DNA of 40,195 nt, from NCBI GenBank assembly GCA_005879605.1, contig VBKE01000308.1:1-40195 (forward strand), read 5' to 3'. The notes below the pieces were generated by a model, which was not told where the DNA came from, searched no databases, and saw nothing but the letters and a program-made list of their open reading frames with translations. Of this stretch, positions 16,966-25,687 are shown piece by piece; the stretch's first letter is position 1, and each line of letters starts with the position of its first letter. This DNA is from Deltaproteobacteria bacterium (GTDB lineage Bacteria > Desulfobacterota > Binatia > UBA9968). The position numbers and the translations under genes were made by a program.

Positions 16966-17139
16966 ATGAAGATGCGTATCTCTTTTACCACTCTTGCATG
17001 CTTGTTGGTTTCTGTGGTTTTTGTTGGAGGAGTAATTCACGCCGAGCCAGTTACACCTGAGCAGAACCCGAACGGGAGTCCGGGCGGTGGATCCGGTCCG
17101 GAAAGCAACCGAGCGGGCAAGAAAAGTCCCCGGAGGTAA
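16966..17139 (+). CDS. Small secreted peptide, hypothetical
   Basis: A 57-residue frame begins at ATG 16966 (MKMRISFTTLACLLVSVVF...) and has a clear Sec-type signal peptide: a basic start, a hydrophobic core of about 16 residues and a probable cleavage after IHA near residue 25. The mature part is about 32 residues, rich in Gly, Pro, Asn and Ser, and ends with a basic KKSPRR tail. No family is recognised. It sits about 70 bp before the glutathione transferase gene. A longer frame from 16903 exists, but the signal peptide argues for 16966. Confidence 0.45.
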   Translation: MKMRISFTTLACLLVSVVFVGGVIHAEPVTPEQNPNGSPGGGSGPESNRAGKKSPRR

Positions 17140-17210
17140 GTTCCGAGAAATTTACTCGAAGCATGAAAAGCAGTTTTTCAATCTGAGCACATTTCGAAAG
17201 GAGCGCATCA

Positions 17211-17828
17211 ATGATTCAACTCTATACTTGGAACACGCCCAACGGAAAAAAGGTTTCGATCATGGCGGAAGAAGTCGGAATTCCCTATGAGGTTTATCCG
17301 ATCAATCTTCAGCAGGGTGACCAGCACAAGCCGGAGTATCTGGCGATCAACCCGAATAACAAGATTCCCAGTATCGTGGATACCGACGGGCCCGGCGGCA
17401 AACCGCTGACGTTATTCGAATCGGGAGCGATTCTCATGTACCTGGCGGAGAAGACGGGCAAGTTGTGGCCGCAAGACGTGCGCAAAAGATATGAAGTGAT
17501 TCAATGGCTCATGTTTCAGATGGGCGGTGTCGGGCCGATGTTCGGACAGGCGAACTATTTTTTCCGTATGACCGAAAAGGTGCCGTACGCCATCGAGCGC
17601 TTTCACAAAGAAGCGCTGCGGCTCTACAAAGTCTTAGACCAGCAACTCGGCCATAAGGAATATCTCGCCGGCGAATACTCCATCGCCGACATTGCTACTT
17701 ATCCATGGGTGTGGCGTCATGAGATACACCAAGTGAAACTGGAAGAGTTTCCGAACATAAAGCGCTGGTTCGATGTGATCTCGGCGCGGCCGGAGGTGCA
17801 ACGGGGAATGGAAATTCCCAAGACGTAG
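17211..17828 (+). CDS. Glutathione S-transferase, YfcG/YghU (Nu-class) type
   Basis: The 205-residue protein has the thioredoxin-like N-domain (about 1-88) and the helical C-domain (about 95-200). The start, YTWNTPNGKK, places Thr9 and Asn11 as in E. coli YfcG, the residues that contact glutathione in this class, which has no catalytic Tyr, Ser or Cys. The NPNNKIPSIVD segment holds the cis-Pro, and ESGAILMYLAEK contacts the gamma-glutamyl group. Such enzymes act as disulfide-bond oxidoreductases with two glutathiones, or as peroxidases, in the cytoplasm. ATG 17211 has GAAAGGAG about 8 nt upstream. A TPP enzyme follows 76 bp downstream on the same strand. Confidence 0.92.
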   Translation: MIQLYTWNTPNGKKVSIMAEEVGIPYEVYPINLQQGDQHKPEYLAINPNNKIPSIVDTDGPGGKPLTLFESGAILMYLAEKTGKLWPQDVRKRYEVIQWLMFQMGGVGPMFGQANYFFRMTEKVPYAIERFHKEALRLYKVLDQQLGHKEYLAGEYSIADIATYPWVWRHEIHQVKLEEFPNIKRWFDVISARPEVQRGMEIPKT

Positions 17829-17904
17829 AATTCTGTAGAGACAGCGCATTGGATTATGTTCGCCGAACGAATATGCATAGGTAATTTCGCAGGGGGATTC
17901 TTTT

Positions 17905-19686
17905 ATGGCCAAAGCACAAAAAATTTCAGAGAAGCCGCGCGCTGAATGGGGCTCGGACGTCATCGTCGATCTGCTGAAGGCGTTCGAAATCGAATACGTG
18001 GCGATCAATCCCGGTGCGACGTTCCGTGGATTGCACGACTCGCTGGTGAACTACGGCGGCAATCACGCACCGGAGATCGTTCTTTGCACGCATGAGGAGA
18101 TCGCGGTTGCCTTAGCGCATGGTTATGCGAGAGCCAAGGGCAAGCCCATGGGCGCGGTCGTGCACAACGTAGTTGGCCTGCAGCACGCGTCCATGGCGAT
18201 TTACAATGCGTGGGCCGATCGGTTGCCCGTGATCGTCATGGGCGGCACCGGACCGATGGACACGGCGAATCGCCGTCCTTGGATCGATTGGGTGCACACG
18301 GCGCTCGTCCAAGGCAACCTGGTGCGCGATTTCGTGAAGTGGGATGATCAACCGGGCAGCGTCGAGGCGGTGCCGGAATCGTTCGTCCGTGCCTATCGCT
18401 TAGCGACCACCGAGCCCATGGGACCGGTGTATATTTGCTACGACGGCGAAGTGCAGGAGAAAAAACTGGATGGAGAGATAGCGTATTCGCTCGACAGATA
18501 TCCTGCGCCGCTGCCGCTTCAAGCGCCGGAAGAAGGATTCGAGAAGACGATTCGCTGGCTGCTGGAAGCGAAGAGGCCGGTCATACTGGCGGACTCGGTG
18601 GGAAGAAAAGAAGCGGGATTTAACGCTTTGGGCGAGCTCGCGGAACTCCTCGCCGCGCCGGTGCTGGATCAGTTGTGGCGGTTCAACTTTCCCGTGCACA
18701 ATCCGTTGAACCTAAGCGGCATGCACGCCAAGGTGATTCCCCAGGCGGACCTGGTTTTGGCTCTCGATGTGTCGGATCTCGAGGGAGCCGTCACCCAGCG
18801 GACGCAAGAGAAAGGAAGGAGAAGGCCTGTTGAGCTGCTCTCACCGAGTACCAAGATCATCAATGTGGGGCTCGACGATCTGTTGGTTCGCGCCTGGTCC
18901 ACGGACTTCAACAAACTAAGGCAGGCTGATCTCATGATCATGGCCGACACTGCTGTTTTCTTGCCCGAGCTGGTGCGGCGTTTGAAGGCTGAGAAAGAGA
19001 GGCTCGGTAAATTGAGCGGGGATACCCAGAGCCGCCGTGCCCAGTGGGCCAAGCTTTACGAAGAGAAAGTCGCGGCGCGCGAGAAGGAAACCAAGACAAA
19101 GTGGGACGAAAAGCCCATCGCCATGAGCCGGCTCTACGTGGAGCTTGCCGAAGCGCTGAAAAACGAAGATTGGGTGCTTACGAACGGCAGTTCGCAAGGA
19201 AAGGAAAATTCGTACCTTCCGGCCATGAAGTTCAACCAGATTCTCGGAAAATACAAGGGCGGAGGTTTGGGCTACGGCCTACCGGCTTCTCTGGGAGCGG
19301 CGCTCGCGCACAAAGGCTCCGGCAAATTCTGCGTCGATCTCCAACCCGATGGCTGCTTGCTGTTTACCGTGAGTTCTCTTTGGACGGCGGTGCACCACAA
19401 AATCCCATTGCTGATCGTCGTTTGCAGCAATCGCTCTTACTATAACGACGAGGAACACCAAGAGCGCGTCGCCGAGGTGCGCGGCCGTCCGGTGGAGAAC
19501 AAGACCATCGGCATCCGCATCGAAGAGCCCGAAGTCGACTTCGGCGCCATGGCGCGCACCTACGGCTGCTGGGGCGCCGGCCCGATCACCGAGCCGAAAG
19601 ACTTGATCAAGACGTTACGCGAAGCGGTGAAAGTCGTGAAAGAAGGGAAGCCGGCACTGGTGGATGTCGTTTGTCAAATGCGGTGA
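17905..19686 (+). CDS. Thiamine-diphosphate-dependent enzyme of the acetolactate synthase/benzoylformate decarboxylase superfamily
   Basis: The 593-residue protein has the usual three domains: N-terminal PYR domain (about 15-185) with the conserved Glu of the THEEIAVALAHGYAR segment (64-65), a central domain, and a C-terminal PP domain with the Mg/ThDP-binding DLQPDGCLLF...NRSYYND motif near 477-512. The motif reads P-D-G where most members have G-D-G; the metal-binding Asp is kept. It lacks a neighbouring small regulatory subunit, so biosynthetic acetolactate synthase is unlikely. A catabolic 2-keto acid decarboxylase, carboligase or sulfoacetaldehyde/oxalyl-type activity is possible. ATG 17905 has a GGGGGA about 7 nt upstream. 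It follows the glutathione transferase gene closely. Confidence 0.85.
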   Translation: MAKAQKISEKPRAEWGSDVIVDLLKAFEIEYVAINPGATFRGLHDSLVNYGGNHAPEIVLCTHEEIAVALAHGYARAKGKPMGAVVHNVVGLQHASMAIYNAWADRLPVIVMGGTGPMDTANRRPWIDWVHTALVQGNLVRDFVKWDDQPGSVEAVPESFVRAYRLATTEPMGPVYICYDGEVQEKKLDGEIAYSLDRYPAPLPLQAPEEGFEKTIRWLLEAKRPVILADSVGRKEAGFNALGELAELLAAPVLDQLWRFNFPVHNPLNLSGMHAKVIPQADLVLALDVSDLEGAVTQRTQEKGRRRPVELLSPSTKIINVGLDDLLVRAWSTDFNKLRQADLMIMADTAVFLPELVRRLKAEKERLGKLSGDTQSRRAQWAKLYEEKVAAREKETKTKWDEKPIAMSRLYVELAEALKNEDWVLTNGSSQGKENSYLPAMKFNQILGKYKGGGLGYGLPASLGAALAHKGSGKFCVDLQPDGCLLFTVSSLWTAVHHKIPLLIVVCSNRSYYNDEEHQERVAEVRGRPVENKTIGIRIEEPEVDFGAMARTYGCWGAGPITEPKDLIKTLREAVKVVKEGKPALVDVVCQMR

Positions 19687-19808
19687 GCAGGTAAAGGTGT
19701 GGATTCGCCTTGCTCGGTGGTAAAAGGATGGGTGGCCGCGGTTTAATCTGTTCGGGTCAATTCACCGCAGCTTGATGCGTAATGGCGATTTCGAGTCTTC
19801 TCAAAGTC

Positions 19809-19840
19809 CGTCATTCCCGCATGCTTTTAGCGGTGATTCG
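19809..19840. repeat. REP-like imperfect inverted repeat (relic)
   Basis: The stretch CGTCATTCCCGC, about ten bases, then GCGGTGATTCG resembles the common intergenic palindromes built on ATTCCCGC...GCGGGAAT. Here only the GCGG/CCGC core and flanking A/T pairs still match. It lies between the TPP enzyme and the cupin. Other copies would be needed to call it a family; none is obvious in this window. Confidence 0.3.
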
Positions 19841-19907
19841 ACCAGGCTCACCACAGGCAAAGCTCGGATTGGACCCCCGATTAAAAGACCGCGTTGGAGG
19901 CGAGAGA

Positions 19908-20252
19908 ATGAAAGCGAAAGCACTCAAGGATTCAAGTCATCTCTACGAAGTGGAGCGGCGCGCTCGGCACGGCGAGCGGCCCGGATTCTGGATCGCCGAG
20001 CTTCAGATCAGCCCGAGCCAAAAAGTGCCCTGGCATTGTCACAATAAGATCCAGGACACGTTCTATGTGCTGGAGGGCGAGATCCGTCTCTTTCTACGGG
20101 ACCCAAAGGAGGACGTGCGGCTGAAACCCGGCGAGACCTACTCGGTACGACCCCGGCGGCCTCACCTTGTGACCAACGCGGGCCAGAGTTCAGCAACGTT
20201 CTTAGTTCTCCAAGGCATTGGCGAATACGATTACGTACCGCTAACGGAGTAG
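19908..20252 (+). CDS. Small single-domain cupin protein
   Basis: The 114-residue protein folds as one cupin barrel. Cupin motif 1 is visible as PWHCHNKIQDTFYVLEGEI (two His and the Glu position for metal binding), and motif 2 as the PGETYSVRPRRPHLV region with its His near 94. Such proteins may be metal-dependent enzymes or small-molecule binders; no substrate can be assigned. I placed the start at ATG 19908, with GGAGGCGAGAG just upstream. The longer frame from 19782 reads through the repeat-like intergenic stretch and is unlikely to be protein. It is convergent with the epimerase gene. Confidence 0.8.
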   Translation: MKAKALKDSSHLYEVERRARHGERPGFWIAELQISPSQKVPWHCHNKIQDTFYVLEGEIRLFLRDPKEDVRLKPGETYSVRPRRPHLVTNAGQSSATFLVLQGIGEYDYVPLTE

Positions 20253-20373
20253 GGGTGGAGGCTTGAATGGGGATCCCCAAGTTGCTTGGTTGAAGCAGCG
20301 GCCGGTATCGCATCAAGTCACCTAATGGTCGTGGCCTCATTCGTTATTTTATAGCGAACCTCGTGTCCCGAGA

Positions 20374-21321
20374 TCAAATAATCGAAAGTCCTTTCTTAAA
20401 TGTGGGATAACTTAGCTCGGGCAAGATCTCTTGTCTCATCCGAGTGCTATCGGCGACGACGGAGGTCATCGCCATCTTGACGATGTCGCGCGTGAGGGGT
20501 GTGCGAGTGTGAAAGATCATTGCGAAGGTTTCGCATAGTGTGGCTGCCAGCTGAACACAAAAAACCGGAACTCGCCACGGTTTTCTATATCCCCAATGTC
20601 TTGCCATTTCATCTAGGAATCCTTGCAACATAATCGGCTGATCATCAGACAGATTGTAGATGCCAGACAGGTTATCTCGTTCGATTGTGACCTCCACGAT
20701 CCTCAAGAAATCCGGCAAAGATAACAGGTGAACCCACGTCGGTTTGTTCCATATGGCGAGCAGGCCGAATCGCATTAACATGCGCGCTGCTTCGGTTAAT
20801 TTGACCCCGCGTCCGTATATTACACCCGCTCTCAAGACGAGCGGTTTTGTATGGTTTCCTTCACAGGCACTGAAGAGATATTTTTCCGCTTCGAGTCTCG
20901 TTCGGGCGTGAATAGACGCAGGATGGCCGTCCAATTTGCCCATGGCGCGCGAATCCGGCGTAGTTTCCCCTTCGACGTGGGGAAAACTCACGAGAATGAA
21001 TTTCCGAACTCCATTCACAAGAGCCGCCTTTACGATATTCTGCACGTAGACGGTGTTGGTCCTGTGAAGAAACTTTTCCGGTCTGGGCCGGAAGAGGACT
21101 CCGGCTAGATACACAATGCAGTCGATATCTCTGGTTGGTGATAACAGAGATGCGGGACTATCGAGGTCTCCTTGCACAATGGAAACTGTCGGGTTTGCCG
21201 CTAGATCGGGCGGCAAACTCCTTTTGTGCACCAACAGACGGAGGCGATAAGAACAGTTCAAGAGATGCCTGGCGAGATGAGAGCCTAAATTTCCCGAAGC
21301 TCCGACTATGAGAACGTTCAT
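20374..21321 (-). CDS. NAD(P)-dependent epimerase/dehydratase, atypical SDR
   Basis: The 315-residue protein has a Rossmann fold with the NAD(P) motif GASGNLGSHLARHLL at 7-21 and the acidic QGDLDSP segment near 50. The catalytic Tyr of classical SDRs is not at a YxxxK; instead an ARTRLEAEKYLF segment stands near 140-151, as in atypical NmrA/complex I NDUFA9-like members. The C-terminal part (about 240-290) contains hydrophobic helices. Substrates of such proteins include nucleotide sugars, quinones or lipids; none can be assigned. Its ATG overlaps the stop of the CPBP protease gene by 4 bp (ATGA), so it is the last gene of the five-gene operon running from 25093. Confidence 0.87.
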   Translation of the reverse strand: MNVLIVGASGNLGSHLARHLLNCSYRLRLLVHKRSLPPDLAANPTVSIVQGDLDSPASLLSPTRDIDCIVYLAGVLFRPRPEKFLHRTNTVYVQNIVKAALVNGVRKFILVSFPHVEGETTPDSRAMGKLDGHPASIHARTRLEAEKYLFSACEGNHTKPLVLRAGVIYGRGVKLTEAARMLMRFGLLAIWNKPTWVHLLSLPDFLRIVEVTIERDNLSGIYNLSDDQPIMLQGFLDEMARHWGYRKPWRVPVFCVQLAATLCETFAMIFHTRTPLTRDIVKMAMTSVVADSTRMRQEILPELSYPTFKKGLSII

Positions 21322-21875
21322 GTCGTCTTGTTTAGCATGAGCCGTTGGAAGTAAACGACGCCGCCGAGATCGAAGAGGCCATGGGCGACCACGGGAACCG
21401 CTAAATTACGAGTGAAATGGTACGACAAGCCAAAGAGAAATCCGTGAACGAATGACCAGGAGCTGACCACGCGGATATCTTTCTTGCCGAAGTGAGCGAG
21501 ACCAAAGGTCACGCTGCCCACCACGAGACCCCATTTGCCCTGGACAAAACCTCTGAAAAACAACTCTTCGCCCAGCGCCGCGGTGAGTCCACCGGCGACG
21601 GCGTGTGCAAAGGAGGTGCCGAAGTACTCTTTCGCCAAAGATTCGGTAAGAATCTCAGCATAGTCGTTTCCTTTTGCGATGGCGTAACCCTTTTGCACCA
21701 GAAACGTCCAGGCCGCGATTAGTAAGAAACTGACGAATCCTTGCAGGACACTGAACCAATTCAGGGCAAGATTAAACGGGAGGGAGAAGTACCGGATGCC
21801 CCAATAGCCGATTCCGCCAAGAAGCAGAGTGACGGTGAGATCGAGCCACAAATACTTCTTTACATAGAACAGCAT
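21318..21875 (-). CDS. CPBP-family intramembrane glutamic endopeptidase
   Basis: The 185-residue polytopic membrane protein (about five or six helices) carries the full CPBP/Abi signature: motif 1 GEELFFRGF with Glu103, Glu104 and Arg108, motif 2 FGLAHFG with His128, and motif 3 VVAHGLFDLGG with His165 and Asp169. The family cleaves membrane-bound peptides or prenylated substrates and has roles in protein maturation, immunity to bacteriocins or stress responses. Here it lies 4 bp after the haloacid dehalogenase stop and overlaps the epimerase start by 4 bp, so it is expressed as part of that operon. Its substrate is unknown. Confidence 0.9.
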   Translation of the reverse strand: MLFYVKKYLWLDLTVTLLLGGIGYWGIRYFSLPFNLALNWFSVLQGFVSFLLIAAWTFLVQKGYAIAKGNDYAEILTESLAKEYFGTSFAHAVAGGLTAALGEELFFRGFVQGKWGLVVGSVTFGLAHFGKKDIRVVSSWSFVHGFLFGLSYHFTRNLAVPVVAHGLFDLGGVVYFQRLMLNKTT

Positions 21876-21879
21876 TCAG

Positions 21880-22602
21880 CTACGCGCTCATCTGATCTGC
21901 GAGATCCAAAAAGTCTTTCGTCACAAAATCGTACTTAGCTGCTGGAGGAATCGCCCCGGATTTACCAGGACCGTGCTCCAATGGGCGATGAACATAGCCC
22001 GTTCTGAGCCCATGCTTCTGCGCCGATTGCAAGTCGGACTCATGCGCCGCGACCAACATGACCTCTTCAGGCTTGAGGTCGAATAGATCCGGCACCAGAC
22101 GATAAGTCTCGGGGTCGGGTTTGTAGTGGCGGACATTTTCGGCTGACAGGATGCAATCCCATGGAAGGCCGGCGTGCTTGGCCATATTCGTGAGCAAAGA
22201 AATGTTTCCGTTCGAGAGCGTCGTGATCACGAATCGCGCTTTCAAGCGCTGAAGCCCTGCAACCGAATCGGGCCAAGGTTTGAGTCGATGCCAGACACGA
22301 TTGAAATGATCTTTCTCCGGGTCGCTCAGATTTTCGATCTTGAATCGCGTGAGGATCTCTTCCAGCGACATCCGGTGAAGAACATCGAGCTTTGTCCACG
22401 GCAGCTCGCCTCTCTGAACCCGGTCCAGGGACGGGCGATAGACTGCCCGCCACGCATCGGCGAACGCCGCCCAGTCGATGGTCAGTCTTTTTGCCTTGCC
22501 GAGCTGCTCGCCTTCGTCAATCACGCTCGAGCGCCAATCAACGACTGTGCCGAAAACGTCGAAGGCGAGTACTTTGATCGAAGCCGCAGACGGGTGAATC
22601 AT
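21880..22602 (-). CDS. Haloacid dehalogenase type II (L-2-haloacid dehalogenase-like HAD)
   Basis: The 240-residue HAD-superfamily hydrolase has the nucleophile Asp15 in LAFDVFGTVVDW, the exact L-2-haloacid dehalogenase form. Motif 2 is the Ser in TLSNGN (about 129), the motif 3 Lys stands in HYKPDPETY (about 156), and the loop 4 region is MLVAAHESDL. Type II dehalogenases hydrolyse L-2-haloalkanoates to D-2-hydroxy acids, though many homologues are phosphatases. I chose ATG 22602, which has a GGGGGA about 5 nt upstream, over the codon four residues earlier. This ATG overlaps by 4 nt (ATGA) the TGA that ends the upstream oxidoreductase frame after its internal stop, which is strong evidence that those two frames belong to one transcript. 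Confidence 0.88.
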   Translation of the reverse strand: MIHPSAASIKVLAFDVFGTVVDWRSSVIDEGEQLGKAKRLTIDWAAFADAWRAVYRPSLDRVQRGELPWTKLDVLHRMSLEEILTRFKIENLSDPEKDHFNRVWHRLKPWPDSVAGLQRLKARFVITTLSNGNISLLTNMAKHAGLPWDCILSAENVRHYKPDPETYRLVPDLFDLKPEEVMLVAAHESDLQSAQKHGLRTGYVHRPLEHGPGKSGAIPPAAKYDFVTKDFLDLADQMSA

Positions 22603-24623
22603 TGGGTCCCCCAAATAAATGATAGATTTTCTCCGGTTTCAGGGCGGACGATCACTTGCGTGCCGTTTTTCATGTCAAGCCGCGCGGCGTCTTTGGGTGA
22701 AATGAAGACGGCGTCGCGTCTCTCGCTCGCTGGCCATGAAACGATCTTGAGTTCCGAAAGTCATACTATTGAATTGTTTACCGTGCTGTCCGGCGGATCG
22801 AGAACGCTAAAGAGGGCGCGATTGTTGGGCATGCTGGTGAACCCGTCTTTGTAGAGGTAGGGGCCGCCCCACTGCAATTGGTCGCCTTCCTTTGTGAGTT
22901 TCTCGATCCCTTTGTAAATGGGCATGACTCGGCTCATCTCTTCGCGGATGCTCTGCGTGTCTTGAAAGGGGAACAGGAGATCGCCATTGGGCATGCTTTT
23001 GCGTCCGATCATCACGGGGATCTGCCACTCGGGAAGAGACTCGCCGATGCGATCTCTGGGAATTTCCGGCGTGAAGCGAATCCTGCGTTCCGTACTCGTG
23101 GATGTTCCACCGCCGCGCTGTTCGTAACGCGTCTGCCCCGGCAGGATCAGCACGGCTTGTTCGGCATCAAGCAGCATAGAACTGTTGAGAACGATGTCTT
23201 GATGGACACGCACCGGCGCTCTCGTGAGCGCTTCCGCGACAAAATTACGATCGGACGTGGCGTCCAATGGATTGCCGCCGATGGAATAGAGAAATTTAAG
23301 GTCGCGCTGATGGGCAGCTTCGATCATCTGAGGCATTTTGAGTCCGGGGTTCCACGGCACCGGATGGCGCCAGAGGTTGGAAAATCGGCGGGCGTTTTCG
23401 TCGTTCACCGCGAAACCGCCGGGAAACTTATCAGGCTCCGAGCCGCATTCGCTGCCGCCTTGAACGCCGCTGTGGCCACGGATCGGCATGATGCCGCATT
23501 TTTCCCGCCCGAGCATGCCCCGCGCTAACGCGAGATTGACGATCGCTTTGACAGCTTCGACGCCAAACTCATGCTGCGTGAGCCCCATGCTGTAGACAAA
23601 AACGGTATTTTTCGCGGAACCGTAGAGGCGCGCAAATCGCTCCATCTCTTGGCGAGCGCGGCCGGACCGGTCCTCCAGCATTTCCCAGGACTGCTCCTGG
23701 AGCGCGCTCTTTAGCTTATCGAAGTCTTGGGTATGTTTCGCAATAAATTCTTCATCCAGTTTGTTCCATGCGATCAAGGCCTTCAGCACGCCGTTGATAA
23801 AGGCGATGTCGCCGCCGACGCGCACCTGAAAAAAATCGTCCATGAGTTTCGTGCCGAAAAACGCGCTGCTCACAACCGACGGCGCCCAAGAGCGCTCCAA
23901 GCGATATTCGCGCACGGGGCTGACGACCGCGATGCGCGTGCGCTGTTTCTTGGCGTAGTGCAGGTATTTCGTCGTCACGGGTTGGTTGTCAGGGAGGTCG
24001 GAGCCGAAGATCACTACCAGATCAGTGCCGATGAGATCCGACAAAGAGCAGGTCGGGGCGCCTATGCCGAGCGTTGCCTTTAGCCCCGAGACGCTCGCCG
24101 CATGGCGAAATCGGGAGCAGAGATCGATATTGTTGGTGCCGAGCACGCGGGCGAGTTTTTGGAACACGTAGTAGACTTCGTTGGTGAGCCCGCGTGAAGT
24201 CGCGAAAAAACCCATTTGATGGGGCGCCGTGTCATGAATCGCTTTTGCTATGAAATCGACGACCTCCTCCCATGAGATGCGGGAGAAGCCTAGATCCGTA
24301 TCGCGGCGGATCATCGGATAGGGAAGCCGGCCGAGTAATCGGAGTTTTTTTTGGTCGAGTCTTTGCAGTCGGCTCACGTCGCTCATGACCGCCATATCCA
24401 GCGCGCCCATGGTGTTCGACTTGAGGAGCCTGAGCTGAGTCATGCACAGATGAACGCCGCCGAGCACGTTGTCCTTCAGGCCGTAGGGGCCCAGGGAGCA
24501 GCCGTCGCAGACGCCATGCTTCAGAATATCCCAGGCGTAGGGCAATTCGGTTTTGTTTTCCCAGAGGACGCGGAGCATCTCGCGGTAATGACGCGATGTG
24601 TGGTTGGATTTTGCCTTCGGCAT
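22599..24623 (-). CDS. YdeP/FdhF-type molybdopterin oxidoreductase, interrupted by an in-frame TGA (22761-22763)
   Basis: This is a Mo/W-bisPGD oxidoreductase of the formate-dehydrogenase-alpha/YdeP branch. The N-terminus (from MPKAKSNH) carries CDGCSLGPYGLKD, followed by the P-loop-like YPMIRRDTDLGFSRISWEEVVDFIA entry common to the superfamily. A DLVVIFGSDLPDNQPV segment marks MGD binding (about 200-250), and GHSGVQGGSECG lies near 400. At codon 621 the frame reads TGA, but the same frame continues for 53 codons with a clear molybdopterin-dinucleotide-binding C-terminus (ERRDAVFISPKDAARLDMKNG) and ends in a TGA overlapping the next start by 4 nt. Without the tail the enzyme would lack part of its cofactor pocket. 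I took ATG 24623, 14 bp after the upstream stop; the frame also extends upstream into that gene. Members often lack the N-terminal Fe-S cluster of true formate dehydrogenases. Substrate unknown. Confidence 0.8.
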
Positions 24624-24637
24624 GATGATCTTGTGGA

Positions 24638-25093
24638 TCAGCGCGCGCGTTCCCGCAATTCGGCGAGGACAGCGTAGAATTTTTCCGGCTCGCTTTTCGA
24701 AATGGCGTTTTTGTAAAGCGCGTAGCGTTCGTGGAATTTCCAGTGGCTCCACTCCCGTGGAGTCACGGCCTGGCCGTTAGTTTCGCTTCTGTCTAGGACC
24801 GGTTCTGGAACGCGAGATGTGTCCCATAACGACGCAGTCAATGGCGGCAGCATCTCAACTGGGCTGCCATTATATTTTTGACACAGAAAATCCAGGTAAG
24901 CCGTGAAGGCAGCTTGCTCCTCCTGATTTTCAATGGGCAAGTGGCAGATGACCTGCCGCTCTTCGATGCTGAAAGCCAGCCAGTCTTTGAGAGACAGCTT
25001 GATACCCGTGAGATCCAGCTTCATGCGAACAGAAAGCGGGAGACGGTTCAACGTGGGGTAGAATTCTGATTCGTAGCGAAAGCGATGAAACAT
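24638..25093 (-). CDS. Nitrate-reductase-associated-type protein
   Basis: The 151-residue soluble protein matches, by recall, the small family annotated as nitrate reductase associated protein (TIGR02664-like), best known from cyanobacteria. Its hallmark is an N-terminal segment F-x-F/Y-E-x-x-F...IP/LPxxVRxKLDxxGIKLxLxxWxxFSxxER, seen here as RYESEFYPTLNRLPLSVRMK, then LDLTGIKLSLKDWLAFSIEER. No cofactor motif or membrane segment is visible. ATG 25093 fits the family start; the frame also extends to a TTG at 25120. It is the first gene of the operon, 14 bp before the molybdopterin enzyme, so it is probably a dedicated maturation or partner protein of that enzyme. That role is inference; the family's biochemistry is not settled. 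Confidence 0.72.
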   Translation of the reverse strand: MFHRFRYESEFYPTLNRLPLSVRMKLDLTGIKLSLKDWLAFSIEERQVICHLPIENQEEQAAFTAYLDFLCQKYNGSPVEMLPPLTASLWDTSRVPEPVLDRSETNGQAVTPREWSHWKFHERYALYKNAISKSEPEKFYAVLAELRERAR

Positions 25094-25279
25094 AATCCAA
25101 TCGGTTTGCTTTTTGGTCAAGCAAGACGATATTTTCTTTTCAGTCGACCGATGTCAAACGGTTTATGCGATTGAGATAAGCAAACGATCATGATTCACCT
25201 GCGATGACGACTCGCGATCAAGTACTTGAGAAAAAAGAGAGTACAAACATGTCTATGATAAACGACGGCGGAGGTTTTG

Positions 25280-25687
25280 ATGGCTACAGGGTATTCAAAA
25301 ATGGTTCTGCCTTTCAACCAAGTCAAAGAGAAGGAATTTCTGTCTCGACCGATGGGCTGCAAGGGAGTGGGCTTCAGCTTTGTGCGCTACAAATCCGGCG
25401 AAGGAGCGACGTACGTCCACCGCCACAAAGTGCAAGAAGAAGTGTTCATCACTTTGAAGGGAACCGGCTCGATCATTTTAGACGGGAAGCGCATTTCCAT
25501 GCCCGAAGGGACCATCGTGCGCGTTGCGCCGAGGGTCTATCGCGCTCTCGGCAACGACTCGAACAAAGATGTGATCTATATGATTCTAGGCGCCATTCCG
25601 CCGAAAAAATTTCCGCTGGGTGGCAGGACGCTTCTTGGGGACGGGATTCCCAACCGCAAGAAGATTCCGCGCTGGAAAAAACAGTAG
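25280..25687 (+). CDS. Cupin-domain protein
   Basis: The 135-residue protein has one cupin barrel. Motif 1 is in the YVHRHKVQEEVFITLKGTG stretch, with His residues and the Glu for a metal site; motif 2 lies in SMPEGTIVRVAPRVYRAL, where the usual second-motif His is replaced (VYRAL). It has a basic C-terminal tail (PNRKKIPRWKKQ). It is likely a small metal-binding or ligand-binding protein; no reaction can be assigned. ATG 25280 follows a GGAGG at about 7 nt and is preferred over a TTG one codon earlier. It is transcribed divergently from the molybdenum-enzyme operon and shares the 186-bp upstream region with it, so the two may be regulated together. Confidence 0.8.
   Translation: MATGYSKMVLPFNQVKEKEFLSRPMGCKGVGFSFVRYKSGEGATYVHRHKVQEEVFITLKGTGSIILDGKRISMPEGTIVRVAPRVYRALGNDSNKDVIYMILGAIPPKKFPLGGRTLLGDGIPNRKKIPRWKKQ

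Noticed and set aside
17905..19686. Loss of function in the TPP enzyme because its GDG motif reads PDG
   Set aside because: The metal-binding Asp and the following Gly and Asn are kept, and the rest of the motif is well preserved, so the change looks like a subfamily feature, not a defect.
19782..19907. N-terminal extension of the small cupin
   Set aside because: It translates the REP-like intergenic stretch; the family start and a good Shine-Dalgarno are at 19908.
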